From WHSW01 sp963767475 (GTDB lineage: Bacteria > Actinomycetota > Thermoleophilia > Solirubrobacterales > 70-9): a stretch of DNA of 64,000 bases. The notes under the pieces are model-generated. The model was not told where the DNA came from, did not search any database, and saw only the letters and a program-made list of their open reading frames with translations. The position numbers and the translations under genes are program-made. Location of the stretch: the NCBI GenBank assembly GCA_963767475.1, contig CAVYEI010000003.1, positions 62,001 through 126,000 on the forward strand, written 5' to 3'. This document shows positions 33,880 to 41,686 of this stretch, piece after piece (within the stretch, counting starts at the first letter, position 1; each line of letters begins with the position of its first letter).

Positions 33880-35273
33880 GGCGCCTCCGTCTGCGGAACG
33901 GTGGTCGTCGTCGCCGGAGCGCTCTCCGAGGCGTCGGTGCCGGAGCCGGTCGCCGGCACGCTCGAGGCGCTGTCGGTGGGGAGCCCGGCGTCGGTGAAGC
34001 CGCTGCCGACGTTCTCGCGGGTGACGTCGCGCAGCCGCTGCAGCTCGATCACCTCGAACTTCTCGAGGCCGATGTCCTGGAGCAGGTTGAGCGGCAGGAT
34101 CCCGCGCCAGTCGACGTTTCGCTGCGCGTACATCGTCGGCGCCGCCGAGCGATCGACGACGATCGCGCCGTAGCGCTCGAGCGCGTCGATGATCGTCTCC
34201 GCGACCTGGCGCTGCTTCGCGTTGCGGACGAAGGTCTTGGTCAGCTTCTTCTCCATCCCGGGGCGCAGGCGCAGGCGGGCGCCCTCGGGCAGCGATGCCG
34301 CCCGTCCGTTGCCGTCCGTGCGCGAGGCCGGCTGCACGTACTTGAGCCGCGCCGGGCCGGGCACCGAGATCGCGAGCGCGTGGTCGATCCTGCCCGCCTT
34401 GATCTCCTCGGGGCGGATCAGGCCCGCGAACAGCGGCAGCCCCGAGCCGCGGGCGCTGACCCCGCCCGGCTCCTGAAAGCCCGAACCGTCGAGCTCCCAC
34501 GCCTTGACGAAGTGGTAGGAGATCGAGCCGTCGGCCTCGCGGCGCGCCCTCCAGAAATCGCGCGCGACGCCCTCCGCGGTGTCGATCACGGTCATCCAGC
34601 CGTCGAAGCGGGGATCGGGGTCGGCGTCGGTGGGCAGCACGATCGTCTCGATCTGCTCCGGGCCGCAATCGGCCTGGCGGCAAACGGCGACGGTCTCGAC
34701 CCCGCCGCGCTCGGAGAACACCGGCACGGTCCAGCGACGGACGTTGACGGTGAGCCCGATATCGATCGGCCGCCGGATCGGCCGCAGGGTCCCATCGGGC
34801 TCCTCGACCGCCGCCGTGCGCAGGCGGGCGAGCTCGAGCAGCCGCTTCGAGTCGGGGTCGACGGGGTCGCCCTGGACGCTGGTGTTCCAGGGGCTGGCGT
34901 CGGAGAAGAAGCGCGAGATCCCGAGCGCGCCGTCGAGCGACATCTGCAGCGGCGGCGCCGGCGTCGTCGGCGTCGCGGGGACCGTGGTCGTGGTTTCACC
35001 GGCGCTCGCCTCCGGCCCGCTGGCGACGCTGGGCTCGGTCGGTGCGACCGGAGTGGTGGTCGTCGCGGTCGTGGCCGGAACCGTGGTCGGGGACTCGGTC
35101 GTCGTGGTCGTCTCGGCGACCGTCTCGGAGCCGGCCGGGCTGGCCTCGATCACCGTCGTGGTCGTGTCATCCGAGCCGAACACTCCGCAGGCCGAGAGCG
35201 TCAGCGAGGCGGCCAGCAGCGCGGCGCATCCGAGCGCCGAGATCGCCGCCGGACGGCCCCCGGTCGAGCTCAT
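33876..35273 (-). CDS. secreted lipoprotein with ALxxYG-type domain
   Basis: The 465-residue product begins with a lipoprotein signal (LSACG lipobox near residue 24), then a long Thr/Pro/Val-rich spacer (about 30-110). The globular part shows the pattern SPWNTSV, GLPLFAGLIRPEEIKAGRIDHAL, LPEGARLRLRP and IDALERYGAIVVDRS. I know this pattern from a widespread, poorly characterised secreted family (often ending ALKKYGMIVADNG) linked to polysaccharide contexts. A Cys pair (VCRQADC) may be disulfide-bonded. A second Thr-rich tail closes the protein. ATG at 35273 overlaps the previous stop by ATGA. Confidence 0.8.
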   Translation of the reverse strand: MSSTGGRPAAISALGCAALLAASLTLSACGVFGSDDTTTTVIEASPAGSETVAETTTTTESPTTVPATTATTTTPVAPTEPSVASGPEASAGETTTTVPATPTTPAPPLQMSLDGALGISRFFSDASPWNTSVQGDPVDPDSKRLLELARLRTAAVEEPDGTLRPIRRPIDIGLTVNVRRWTVPVFSERGGVETVAVCRQADCGPEQIETIVLPTDADPDPRFDGWMTVIDTAEGVARDFWRARREADGSISYHFVKAWELDGSGFQEPGGVSARGSGLPLFAGLIRPEEIKAGRIDHALAISVPGPARLKYVQPASRTDGNGRAASLPEGARLRLRPGMEKKLTKTFVRNAKQRQVAETIIDALERYGAIVVDRSAAPTMYAQRNVDWRGILPLNLLQDIGLEKFEVIELQRLRDVTRENVGSGFTDAGLPTDSASSVPATGSGTDASESAPATTTTVPQTEAP

Positions 35274-36022
35274 CCTCCAGCGTTCTCGGGCTGCGCCGGC
35301 GGAGCGGAAGGCACGATTGCCCAGGGCACGCGTGCCTCGCCGGCGGTCGCAGCGCCGAAGACCTGGTCGAGCAGCGGGGCGGGGTCGGCGACGTGCAGGA
35401 AGCCGCGCAGGTGTGCCTCGACCTGTGCCCTCGTGTTGCCCGCGGCAGCCATCTGGATCGCCGCCTGACGGGCCTCGACCCAAGCGCGGTCGGCGGGCGG
35501 CTGAGCGGCCGGCGGCGGCTCGGGGGCCACCTCGGGCTGACTCGGCGGCGCGGGCGCCGTGGCCGCAAACGGTTGCTGCTCCTCGAAGCTCGGAGCGACC
35601 GCGGGCGGCTCGGGCGCCGGCGGTGGCGGCACCGGTGCCGCCTGGACCTCGGTGGTGACCTCGTCCGCGGCCGCGCTCAGCGCTCGCAGGAGGCGGCCGA
35701 AGCTATCGCGCACCAGCGCCGTCTCCTCGAGCTGGGCGACCACCGCCTCGGTGCGCTCGATCAAGGTGTCGGAGAGCGCGGCGATCCGCCGCTGGCGATC
35801 GGCGAGCAGGCCGTCGGCCTGCCGCTTGCCGACCTCGACGTGTCGCTGTGCCTCGCCGCGCGCCTCGTCGAGCATCTTGTCGGCCTCGCGCTGGACCGCG
35901 TCGAGGATCGTGCCTATGCGACGGGTCAGGTCCGGGGCGAGGGCGGCGAAGTCGCCGCCGGCAGGCGTTGGTTCGGAGCCACCGTGGCTCCCGCTCGCTC
36001 CCGCTTCGCTTTCACCCGGCAT
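35270..36022 (-). CDS. coiled-coil protein with Pro-rich linker and shared C-terminal domain (A)
   Basis: A 250-residue cytoplasmic protein. Residues about 28-105 form a DivIVA-like coiled coil (ILDAVQREADKMLDEARGEA). A Pro/Ala-rich linker (about 125-178) follows, then a compact helical domain (about 181-223) of the form QMA-x2-G-x2-R-x-[QE]-[VI]-x3-LR ending in FG. The same layout and C-terminal motif occur in the proteins at 58580 and 59257. It heads the seven-gene operon and may scaffold the synthesis machinery at a pole or septum. ATG at 36022 is preferred; GTG 36028 and TTG 36064 are alternatives. Confidence 0.78.
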   Translation of the reverse strand: MPGESEAGASGSHGGSEPTPAGGDFAALAPDLTRRIGTILDAVQREADKMLDEARGEAQRHVEVGKRQADGLLADRQRRIAALSDTLIERTEAVVAQLEETALVRDSFGRLLRALSAAADEVTTEVQAAPVPPPPAPEPPAVAPSFEEQQPFAATAPAPPSQPEVAPEPPPAAQPPADRAWVEARQAAIQMAAAGNTRAQVEAHLRGFLHVADPAPLLDQVFGAATAGEARVPWAIVPSAPPAQPENAGG

Positions 36023-36069
36023 CCGCACTTTTCGCTCGCTGACCCTTCCAGGAGGCGACGACAACCACC

Positions 36070-36141
36070 AAAAAAGCCCCGCTCCCAGTCAGGACTTATG
36101 CCAGATTAGCCGTAGTTGGCCTAACTGTCGCCGCCTGACTG
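36070..36141 (-). other. nested inverted repeats and T-run upstream of the operon
   Basis: In the 160-bp gap between the large coiled-coil gene and the operon, an outer 8-bp inverted repeat (36086-36093 with 36134-36141, CAGTCAGG and complement) encloses an inner imperfect stem (36106-36111 with 36118-36124). On the minus strand this is followed by a G-rich stretch and six T's (36075-36070). It could be an attenuator or a structured leader. It does not match any riboswitch class I know. Confidence 0.4.
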
Positions 36142-36184
36142 AAACATTCACTGCAGCGGAGCGGCTCGGGAGGAGCCTAAGGGC

Positions 36185-38905
36185 CTAGCCCGACGCTTCG
36201 CCGCCGTTCGGCTCCTCGGGCTCGTCAGGGCCCTTGGGCTCGTCGGGGACGGCGCGCAGGGGGCCGAGCGCACGCTTGGTGCGCTCGTCGGAAGCCCGCA
36301 GCCGTTCCTCGGCCGCGCGCAGGCGCGCCAGCACCTCGTCGAGTCGCTCGCGGGCCTCGAGCGTGCTCGCCTGCTTCTCGATTCGCTGGGAGAGATCGTT
36401 GGCGGTCGCCGTCAGGTCGCGAATCGCCTCCGCTGCGGAGCTCTGGGCGCGGGTGGAGACGGTCGCCTCGGCGATCCGAGCCGTCTGCGCGATCCGCTCC
36501 TCGGCCGCGCTGGCCGCGCCGCGGATGTCGCCGCCGATCCGCGCCAGGTCGTCGCGGAGCGCGACCAGCTCGGCGCGCGCCTCGAGCACCATCGCCCCGA
36601 CGTCGGCTCGCAGGCGGGCCCCGAACTCGCGTTCCTGTGAGCGAGCGACGTCGGCGAGACGGCGCTCGGCGATCTCGCCGGCGCGGTCGGCACGCAGCTT
36701 CATCTCCTCGGCGACGCCGTCGAGCGCCCCGCGGGCGGTGACGATCGCGTCCGAGATCTGGCGCTCGGAGACCGAGGCGCGGTCGGTGATCAGGCGCTCG
36801 GAGCCGGTGATCACCTCGGCGATCGAGCGCTCCGAGCTCTCGGCGATCTCGGCGATCGAGCGCTGGGACTTCTGCGCGATATCGGTCAGCGATCGCTGCG
36901 AGCTCTCTGCCTGTTCGACCAGCCGGCGCTCGGCCGCGGTCGTCCGTTCGGCCATCGTCCGGGCAACCGCCTCGGCGCGTGCGACCAGCGACTCCTCCGC
37001 CGCCTGGGCGCGATCGGCGACCGCCTGCTCGGAGATCTGGGCGCGAGCCCCGATCAGCCGCTCTGCCGCCTCCAGGCGCTGCGAGAGATGCTCGCCGGAG
37101 CCGTCGACGCGCTCGGCGATCCCGAGCTCGGCCTCGGAAGCGCGGGTGGCGACCCTTGCCTCCGAGCGCGCGACCAGGTCGCGCAGCCTGTCGATCTCCT
37201 CGCGAGCCTGGCTTCGCAGGGTCCCGACCTCGTCGCGCAGCGCCGCCAGGTCCTCGGCCCGCAGCGTGTCGACCTCGGTCTGCGCCTGCGCGAGGATGCC
37301 CTTGGCGTGCGCGTCGATGCGCTCCTCGGCGGCCTTGATCCGCTGCTCGCGCTCCTCCCGCGCCAGCTTCAGCTCCTGGCGGCGGTTCTTGCGCGCCAGC
37401 GCCCGCTTCGTGTGCTCGGTGATCTGCTCGCGCGCCTGCTTGGCCTCCTGCTCGATCTCGGCCATGCGCGCGGCCGAGACCTCGCCCATCCTCGCCTCGG
37501 CGACCGCCCGCTGCTCGACGGTGAGCTGCTCGGCGGCGGCGGCGACCCGCTCGGCAACGTTCTCGGCGACGGTCTTGGCGACCTCGGCGCCGGTCGAGGT
37601 GATCTGGCTCTCGGCGCGCGCGAGCTCGCCCCCGAGCGACTCGCGAACCGCAGCCTCGCCACGCTGGCGCTGGTCGGCGAGCTCGGCGCTGAGCAGGGCG
37701 CGGTGGCTTTGGAGCTCGGTCCCGAGCCGATCCGTCAACGAGCGCTCGAGCTCGGCCGAGCGGCTCGCAAGCCTCGCGTCCAGATTGCGGGCGAGCTCCT
37801 CCATCGAGGCGCTGACGCGCTCGCCGAGCCCGGCCTCGATCCCCTGGCTGAGCTGCCTGCGCACCGACTCGACCTCGCCGGAGACCGCGGCTCGCAACTC
37901 GGTGCGCAACTGCTCGGACACCTGGCCGATCTGCTGGCGGGTCTCACCGGAGGCCTTCTGCAGGCCCTCCTCCAGTCGCTTCTCGACGCTGTCGCCGAGC
38001 TGCGAGCGGACCTTCTTCACCCGCTTGGCGATCTCGTCGCGGAGCTCGTCGCGAATCGCGGCGACCGCGGCTTTGCGGCGGCGCTTGATGTCCTCGCGCT
38101 CACTCTGGACCCGATCCTTGAACTGCGACTCGAGCTCGTTGAGGCGGAAGGCGATCTCGTTGCCGAGCTCGCCACGGGTCGCGGCGGTCGCCGTGCCGAG
38201 GCGTTCGTGAAGCTTCGATTCCGCGCTCGCGATCCCGGCCTCGAGCTCGGTCGCCAGCTGGCGGCGGCCGTGCGCGGCACGGGCGGAGAGCTCCTCGACC
38301 GAGCCGTCGACGAGCGCCGCAAGGCGTTCGCGAAGCTCGGCCCTGGTGGTCTCGATCTCGCTGCTGAGTGTGCCCGACGCCTGCGCAAGGCGGTCGTCGA
38401 CGCGCTCCTCGACCCGGCGCTGAGCCTCCGAAATAGCCCGGTCGAGGCGCTCGCGCAGGAGGCCGTCGGCCTGGTCCAGGCGCTCCGAGAGCCGCCGTGA
38501 GATGTCCTCCTCGACCTGCTCGCCGCGGCCCTGATAGTCGCGCTCGACGTCGATCCGGATCGTCTCCGAAAGCTCCAGCAACGAGCGCGCGTTCTCGGCC
38601 CGCAGCTCGGCGCCGCTTGCCTCGAGCTGCTCGGTGAGCACCGAGCGAAACTGCTCGGCTCCCTCGTTGAGGCGTCGGTGAAGCTCCTGCGAGAGCCCGG
38701 CCGAGGCACGCTCGAGCCGCTCGACCTCGCGCTCGACCCGCTCCTCCGCGACCCGCGCCGCGCTCTCCATCATCTGCGTCGAGAGCTCGTTCAGCTCGCG
38801 GTCGAGCCGCTCGGCCTCGCCGCCAAGCTGGCGCATCAGCTCGCGGCGCGCCCGTTCGGCGGCCTCGCGGAAGCGCTCCTCTTCGCCGTCTCCTTGTCCT
38901 TGCAT
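36185..38905 (-). CDS. giant coiled-coil protein with hendecad repeats
   Basis: A 906-residue, almost wholly helical, highly charged cytoplasmic protein with no enzyme motif, signal peptide or cysteine. Heptad-type coil dominates residues 1-580. From about 583 to 769 the sequence is built of about seventeen 11-residue repeats with E/Q-R at the start and L/I at the fourth place (for example QRSIAEIAESS), which predicts a right-handed coiled coil. The C-terminus is Pro/Glu-rich. It may form filaments like FilP or Scy in other actinobacteria; this is an analogy, not homology. ATG at 38905 has GGAG at 8-base spacing. Confidence 0.85.
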   Translation of the reverse strand: MQGQGDGEEERFREAAERARRELMRQLGGEAERLDRELNELSTQMMESAARVAEERVEREVERLERASAGLSQELHRRLNEGAEQFRSVLTEQLEASGAELRAENARSLLELSETIRIDVERDYQGRGEQVEEDISRRLSERLDQADGLLRERLDRAISEAQRRVEERVDDRLAQASGTLSSEIETTRAELRERLAALVDGSVEELSARAAHGRRQLATELEAGIASAESKLHERLGTATAATRGELGNEIAFRLNELESQFKDRVQSEREDIKRRRKAAVAAIRDELRDEIAKRVKKVRSQLGDSVEKRLEEGLQKASGETRQQIGQVSEQLRTELRAAVSGEVESVRRQLSQGIEAGLGERVSASMEELARNLDARLASRSAELERSLTDRLGTELQSHRALLSAELADQRQRGEAAVRESLGGELARAESQITSTGAEVAKTVAENVAERVAAAAEQLTVEQRAVAEARMGEVSAARMAEIEQEAKQAREQITEHTKRALARKNRRQELKLAREEREQRIKAAEERIDAHAKGILAQAQTEVDTLRAEDLAALRDEVGTLRSQAREEIDRLRDLVARSEARVATRASEAELGIAERVDGSGEHLSQRLEAAERLIGARAQISEQAVADRAQAAEESLVARAEAVARTMAERTTAAERRLVEQAESSQRSLTDIAQKSQRSIAEIAESSERSIAEVITGSERLITDRASVSERQISDAIVTARGALDGVAEEMKLRADRAGEIAERRLADVARSQEREFGARLRADVGAMVLEARAELVALRDDLARIGGDIRGAASAAEERIAQTARIAEATVSTRAQSSAAEAIRDLTATANDLSQRIEKQASTLEARERLDEVLARLRAAEERLRASDERTKRALGPLRAVPDEPKGPDEPEEPNGGEASG

Positions 38906-39070
38906 CAAATGTTCTCCACGTCGTTCGGCTCGAGTGGCTTCGCCGGACGGGCACCGATTCCGCTGCTTGCAACGTGGCTGGCACCGGCGCGGCCTGGGGC
39001 TCGCGGACGGCGGCTTGCGAGCCGATGACCAGGCGTGTTCTCAAAACACTCCGTGGACTACCGTGAGGGC

Positions 39071-41044
39071 ATGGTCGACGAGGCCGGGACAGGCCCCCGT
39101 CCCAGCTCGCCGCTCGAGCCCGCCGCCTGGCTGGCGCTGGCGCTGCTCTCGGTCGCCTGGGGATGGTGGGCATGGCAGGAGGGCGCCTACTTCGGCGTCG
39201 TGGTGCTCCCCGGCACGATCATGCTCTGCGCCGGAGCCGCGCTGCTGGTGCGCTTTGCCCCCTGGCGAGCCGAGCTGCGGCTCTCGCCGCCGGTGGTGAT
39301 CGCGATCGGGGCGCTGAGCGCCCTCGGCTGCTGGGCCCTGCTCTCGGCCCTCTGGACCCCGGCGCCGGACATCGCGATCGCCGACGGCCAGCGGATCTTG
39401 GTCTACGCGCTCTCGTTCGGGCTCGGGGTCGGGCTCTGCAACCTGCTCGGGCCGCGGATGAATCTCTCGCTGGTGCCGCTCGCCGCGGCGGCAGCGTTCG
39501 CCGGAGGGATCACCGTGGTCTTGATGGCGACCGGCGGCGACCCGCGGGACCTGCTCGAGGTCGACGGCACGCTCGACTTCCCGCTCGGCTACCGCAACGC
39601 CGAGGCCGCGTTCTTCGCCATCGCCCTCTTCCCCGCTCTCGGCCTCGCCTCCGATCGCGAGCTCGACTGGCGCCTGCGCGCGGCCGCCCTGGGGACGGCG
39701 ACGTTGTGCATCGACCTCTTCCTGCTCGCCCAGAGCCGCGCCTCGATGCCGGCGATCGCCGTCGCCCTGGTCGTCTACCTGCTGGCCTCCCCCCGGCGCC
39801 TGCGGGCCTTGAGCTGGCTCGGCCTCGCCGTGCTGCCGGCGCTGGCGATCCTTCCCGCGCTCACCTCGCTCTACGGGGCCGCCGACGATGGGCTTGCCGG
39901 CGTGGTCGAGGAGATGAACCACGCCGGCGTCGTCGCCGCCGTGACCGTGCTCGCCGCGGCGGCGCTCGGCGCCCTCGCCGCCCGCTTCGAGCGCCGTCTG
40001 CCCGGGCTCGGCAGCGACTCCACGAGATCCAACCGCAGGGTCGCGCAGGGGCTGATCGCCGCCGGCGTGGTGCTCGCGATCGCCTTCGTCGCCGCGGTCG
40101 GCGACCCCGTGCACTGGCTCAGCGACCGCGCCGACGAGTTCCAGAGCGCCGGCACCCCCGACCTCTCAGACCAATCGAGCCGGTTCTCCTTCAACGTCGG
40201 ATCGGACCGCTACGACGCCTGGCGGGTGGCGCTCGACGACGCCGGCGACGATCCCCTGTTCGGCGACGGCGCCGGCGGCTACCAGTACAGCTACCTGCGC
40301 AAGCGCGTGGCCGAGAATCAGAACCTCCACGACGCCCACAGCGTCGAGATGGAGGTACTCGCGGAGCTCGGCGTCGTCGGCCTGGGCCTGTTCGTGGTCG
40401 CGATCGTGGCGGCGACCGTGGGGGTGTTTCGATCGCGCCGGCTCGGGCCCGCGGCGGCCGGCCTCGGGGCGATCGCGCTCGCCAGCGGCAGCTATTGGTT
40501 CGTGCACACGTCGGTGGACTGGTTCTGGCCCTACCCGGCGATCACCGCACCTGTGCTGGCCCTGCTCGGCTCGGCCTGCGCACCCGCGGTGAGGGCGGTC
40601 GGGCGGCGCTCGACCCGCTCCTGGCGCGGCTGGCTGATCGCCGGGCTCGTCGTGCTCGCGATCAGCGCGATCCCGCCGTGGCTGTCGGAGCGCTACGTCG
40701 ACAACGCCTACGCCACCTGGCGCACCGATCTCGCGCGAGCCTATGACGACCTCGAGCAGGCGCGGCGGCTGAACCCGCTCAGCGACGCGCCGCTGCTCGC
40801 CGAGGGCTCGATCGCCCGCGCCCTCGGTGATCGCGAGCGGGCGCTCTCAGCCTTCCGCGAGGCCGCCGACCTGCGTCCGGAGGAGTGGGCCGTCCACTAC
40901 CTGCTGGCCGAACTGCAGGCCGAGCAGAATCCGCGTCTTGCCCGCAACGAGGTCAGGGTGGCGCTCGAGCTCAACCCGCTCTCGGCCCGTGTACAGGCAC
41001 TGGCGAAGCGACTCGGCGTCGACGCGGAGCAGCCCGCCGGCTGA
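39071..41044 (+). CDS. O-antigen ligase/polymerase-like membrane protein with TPR tail
   Basis: About 657 residues from ATG 39071 (669 from GTG 39035). About twelve hydrophobic helices span residues 15-545. The Wzy/WaaL-type extracytoplasmic loop contains FGDGAGGYQYSYLR and a histidine-rich HDAHS segment typical of the ligase domain. After the last helix, about 100 residues form TPR-like helices (LEQARRLNPLSDAPLLAEGSIA, FREAADLRPEEW). It probably polymerises or ligates surface polysaccharide. Its start region overlaps the divergent promoter of the coiled-coil gene, including a GTGTT-N5-AACAC repeat at 39035. Confidence 0.87.
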   Translation: MVDEAGTGPRPSSPLEPAAWLALALLSVAWGWWAWQEGAYFGVVVLPGTIMLCAGAALLVRFAPWRAELRLSPPVVIAIGALSALGCWALLSALWTPAPDIAIADGQRILVYALSFGLGVGLCNLLGPRMNLSLVPLAAAAAFAGGITVVLMATGGDPRDLLEVDGTLDFPLGYRNAEAAFFAIALFPALGLASDRELDWRLRAAALGTATLCIDLFLLAQSRASMPAIAVALVVYLLASPRRLRALSWLGLAVLPALAILPALTSLYGAADDGLAGVVEEMNHAGVVAAVTVLAAAALGALAARFERRLPGLGSDSTRSNRRVAQGLIAAGVVLAIAFVAAVGDPVHWLSDRADEFQSAGTPDLSDQSSRFSFNVGSDRYDAWRVALDDAGDDPLFGDGAGGYQYSYLRKRVAENQNLHDAHSVEMEVLAELGVVGLGLFVVAIVAATVGVFRSRRLGPAAAGLGAIALASGSYWFVHTSVDWFWPYPAITAPVLALLGSACAPAVRAVGRRSTRSWRGWLIAGLVVLAISAIPPWLSERYVDNAYATWRTDLARAYDDLEQARRLNPLSDAPLLAEGSIARALGDRERALSAFREAADLRPEEWAVHYLLAELQAEQNPRLARNEVRVALELNPLSARVQALAKRLGVDAEQPAG

Positions 41045-41068
41045 GACGTTGCGCGGCGACGGCGGCCG

Positions 41069-41686
41069 CTAGAGGCTGCCGATGAGGCCGCGCCGCATGG
41101 CGATCGCGACCGCCTGCGCGCGAGTCCTGGCGCCGAGCTTGGCCTTCGCGTTTCGGACGTGTGTCTGCACGGTCGCCGGCGAGAGCTCGAGCAGGTCCGC
41201 GATCTGACCGTCGGTGCGGCCGCCGGCAAGCAGCTCGAGCACCTCTTGCTCGCGGGCGCTCGGGCTCCGCGGTGCCGGGGGCTCTTCGCGTGGCGCGAAG
41301 CGGCGCTCGCGGAGAGCGCCGTTGTCGGCTGCGTGATTGGTGCCGGACGCCGGGTCGAGGGTGATCAGATGGCGCGCCGGGAGCACCTGGGCGGCGACCG
41401 TCGCGGCGATCTCGACCACGGTCGCCGGGGCCTCGAGCGCGAACGGCTCGGCGTGGCCGCCGCTGCTGCGAAAGGCGCGCCAGATGTGGGCGAAGCGCTC
41501 GCGCGACTCGGGCTCGAGCAGCATCTCGACATCGCGGCCGACGAGCTCGCCGCGGGCGGAGCCGAGCATCCGGCAGGCGCCGAGGCTGGCCTCGATGCAG
41601 ACGCAGTCGTCATCGACTACCAGCAGCGCCTTGCGGCTGCCCGCGACCCGCTCGGCGGCAATCTCGGCGGCGGGTGCTTCAGGCAT
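41069..41686 (-). CDS. PAS-LuxR one-component regulator
   Basis: A 205-residue protein with a PAS-like sensor (about 20-105: LVVDDDCVCIEASLGACRMLG, GRDVEMLLEPESRERF) and a C-terminal LuxR helix-turn-helix (about 142-202: SAREQEVLELLAGGRTD, LSPATVQTHVRNAKAKLG). ATG at 41686 has GAGGAG upstream and overlaps the last 8 bases of the sugar-transferase gene, so it belongs to the same transcript as that gene and the LPFTG gene. It probably regulates surface-polymer synthesis. Confidence 0.87.
   Translation of the reverse strand: MPEAPAAEIAAERVAGSRKALLVVDDDCVCIEASLGACRMLGSARGELVGRDVEMLLEPESRERFAHIWRAFRSSGGHAEPFALEAPATVVEIAATVAAQVLPARHLITLDPASGTNHAADNGALRERRFAPREEPPAPRSPSAREQEVLELLAGGRTDGQIADLLELSPATVQTHVRNAKAKLGARTRAQAVAIAMRRGLIGSL

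Noticed and set aside
37088..38500. Leu/Gly-rich open frame opposite the giant coiled-coil gene
   Set aside because: It mirrors the repetitive coil sequence and lacks a ribosome site.
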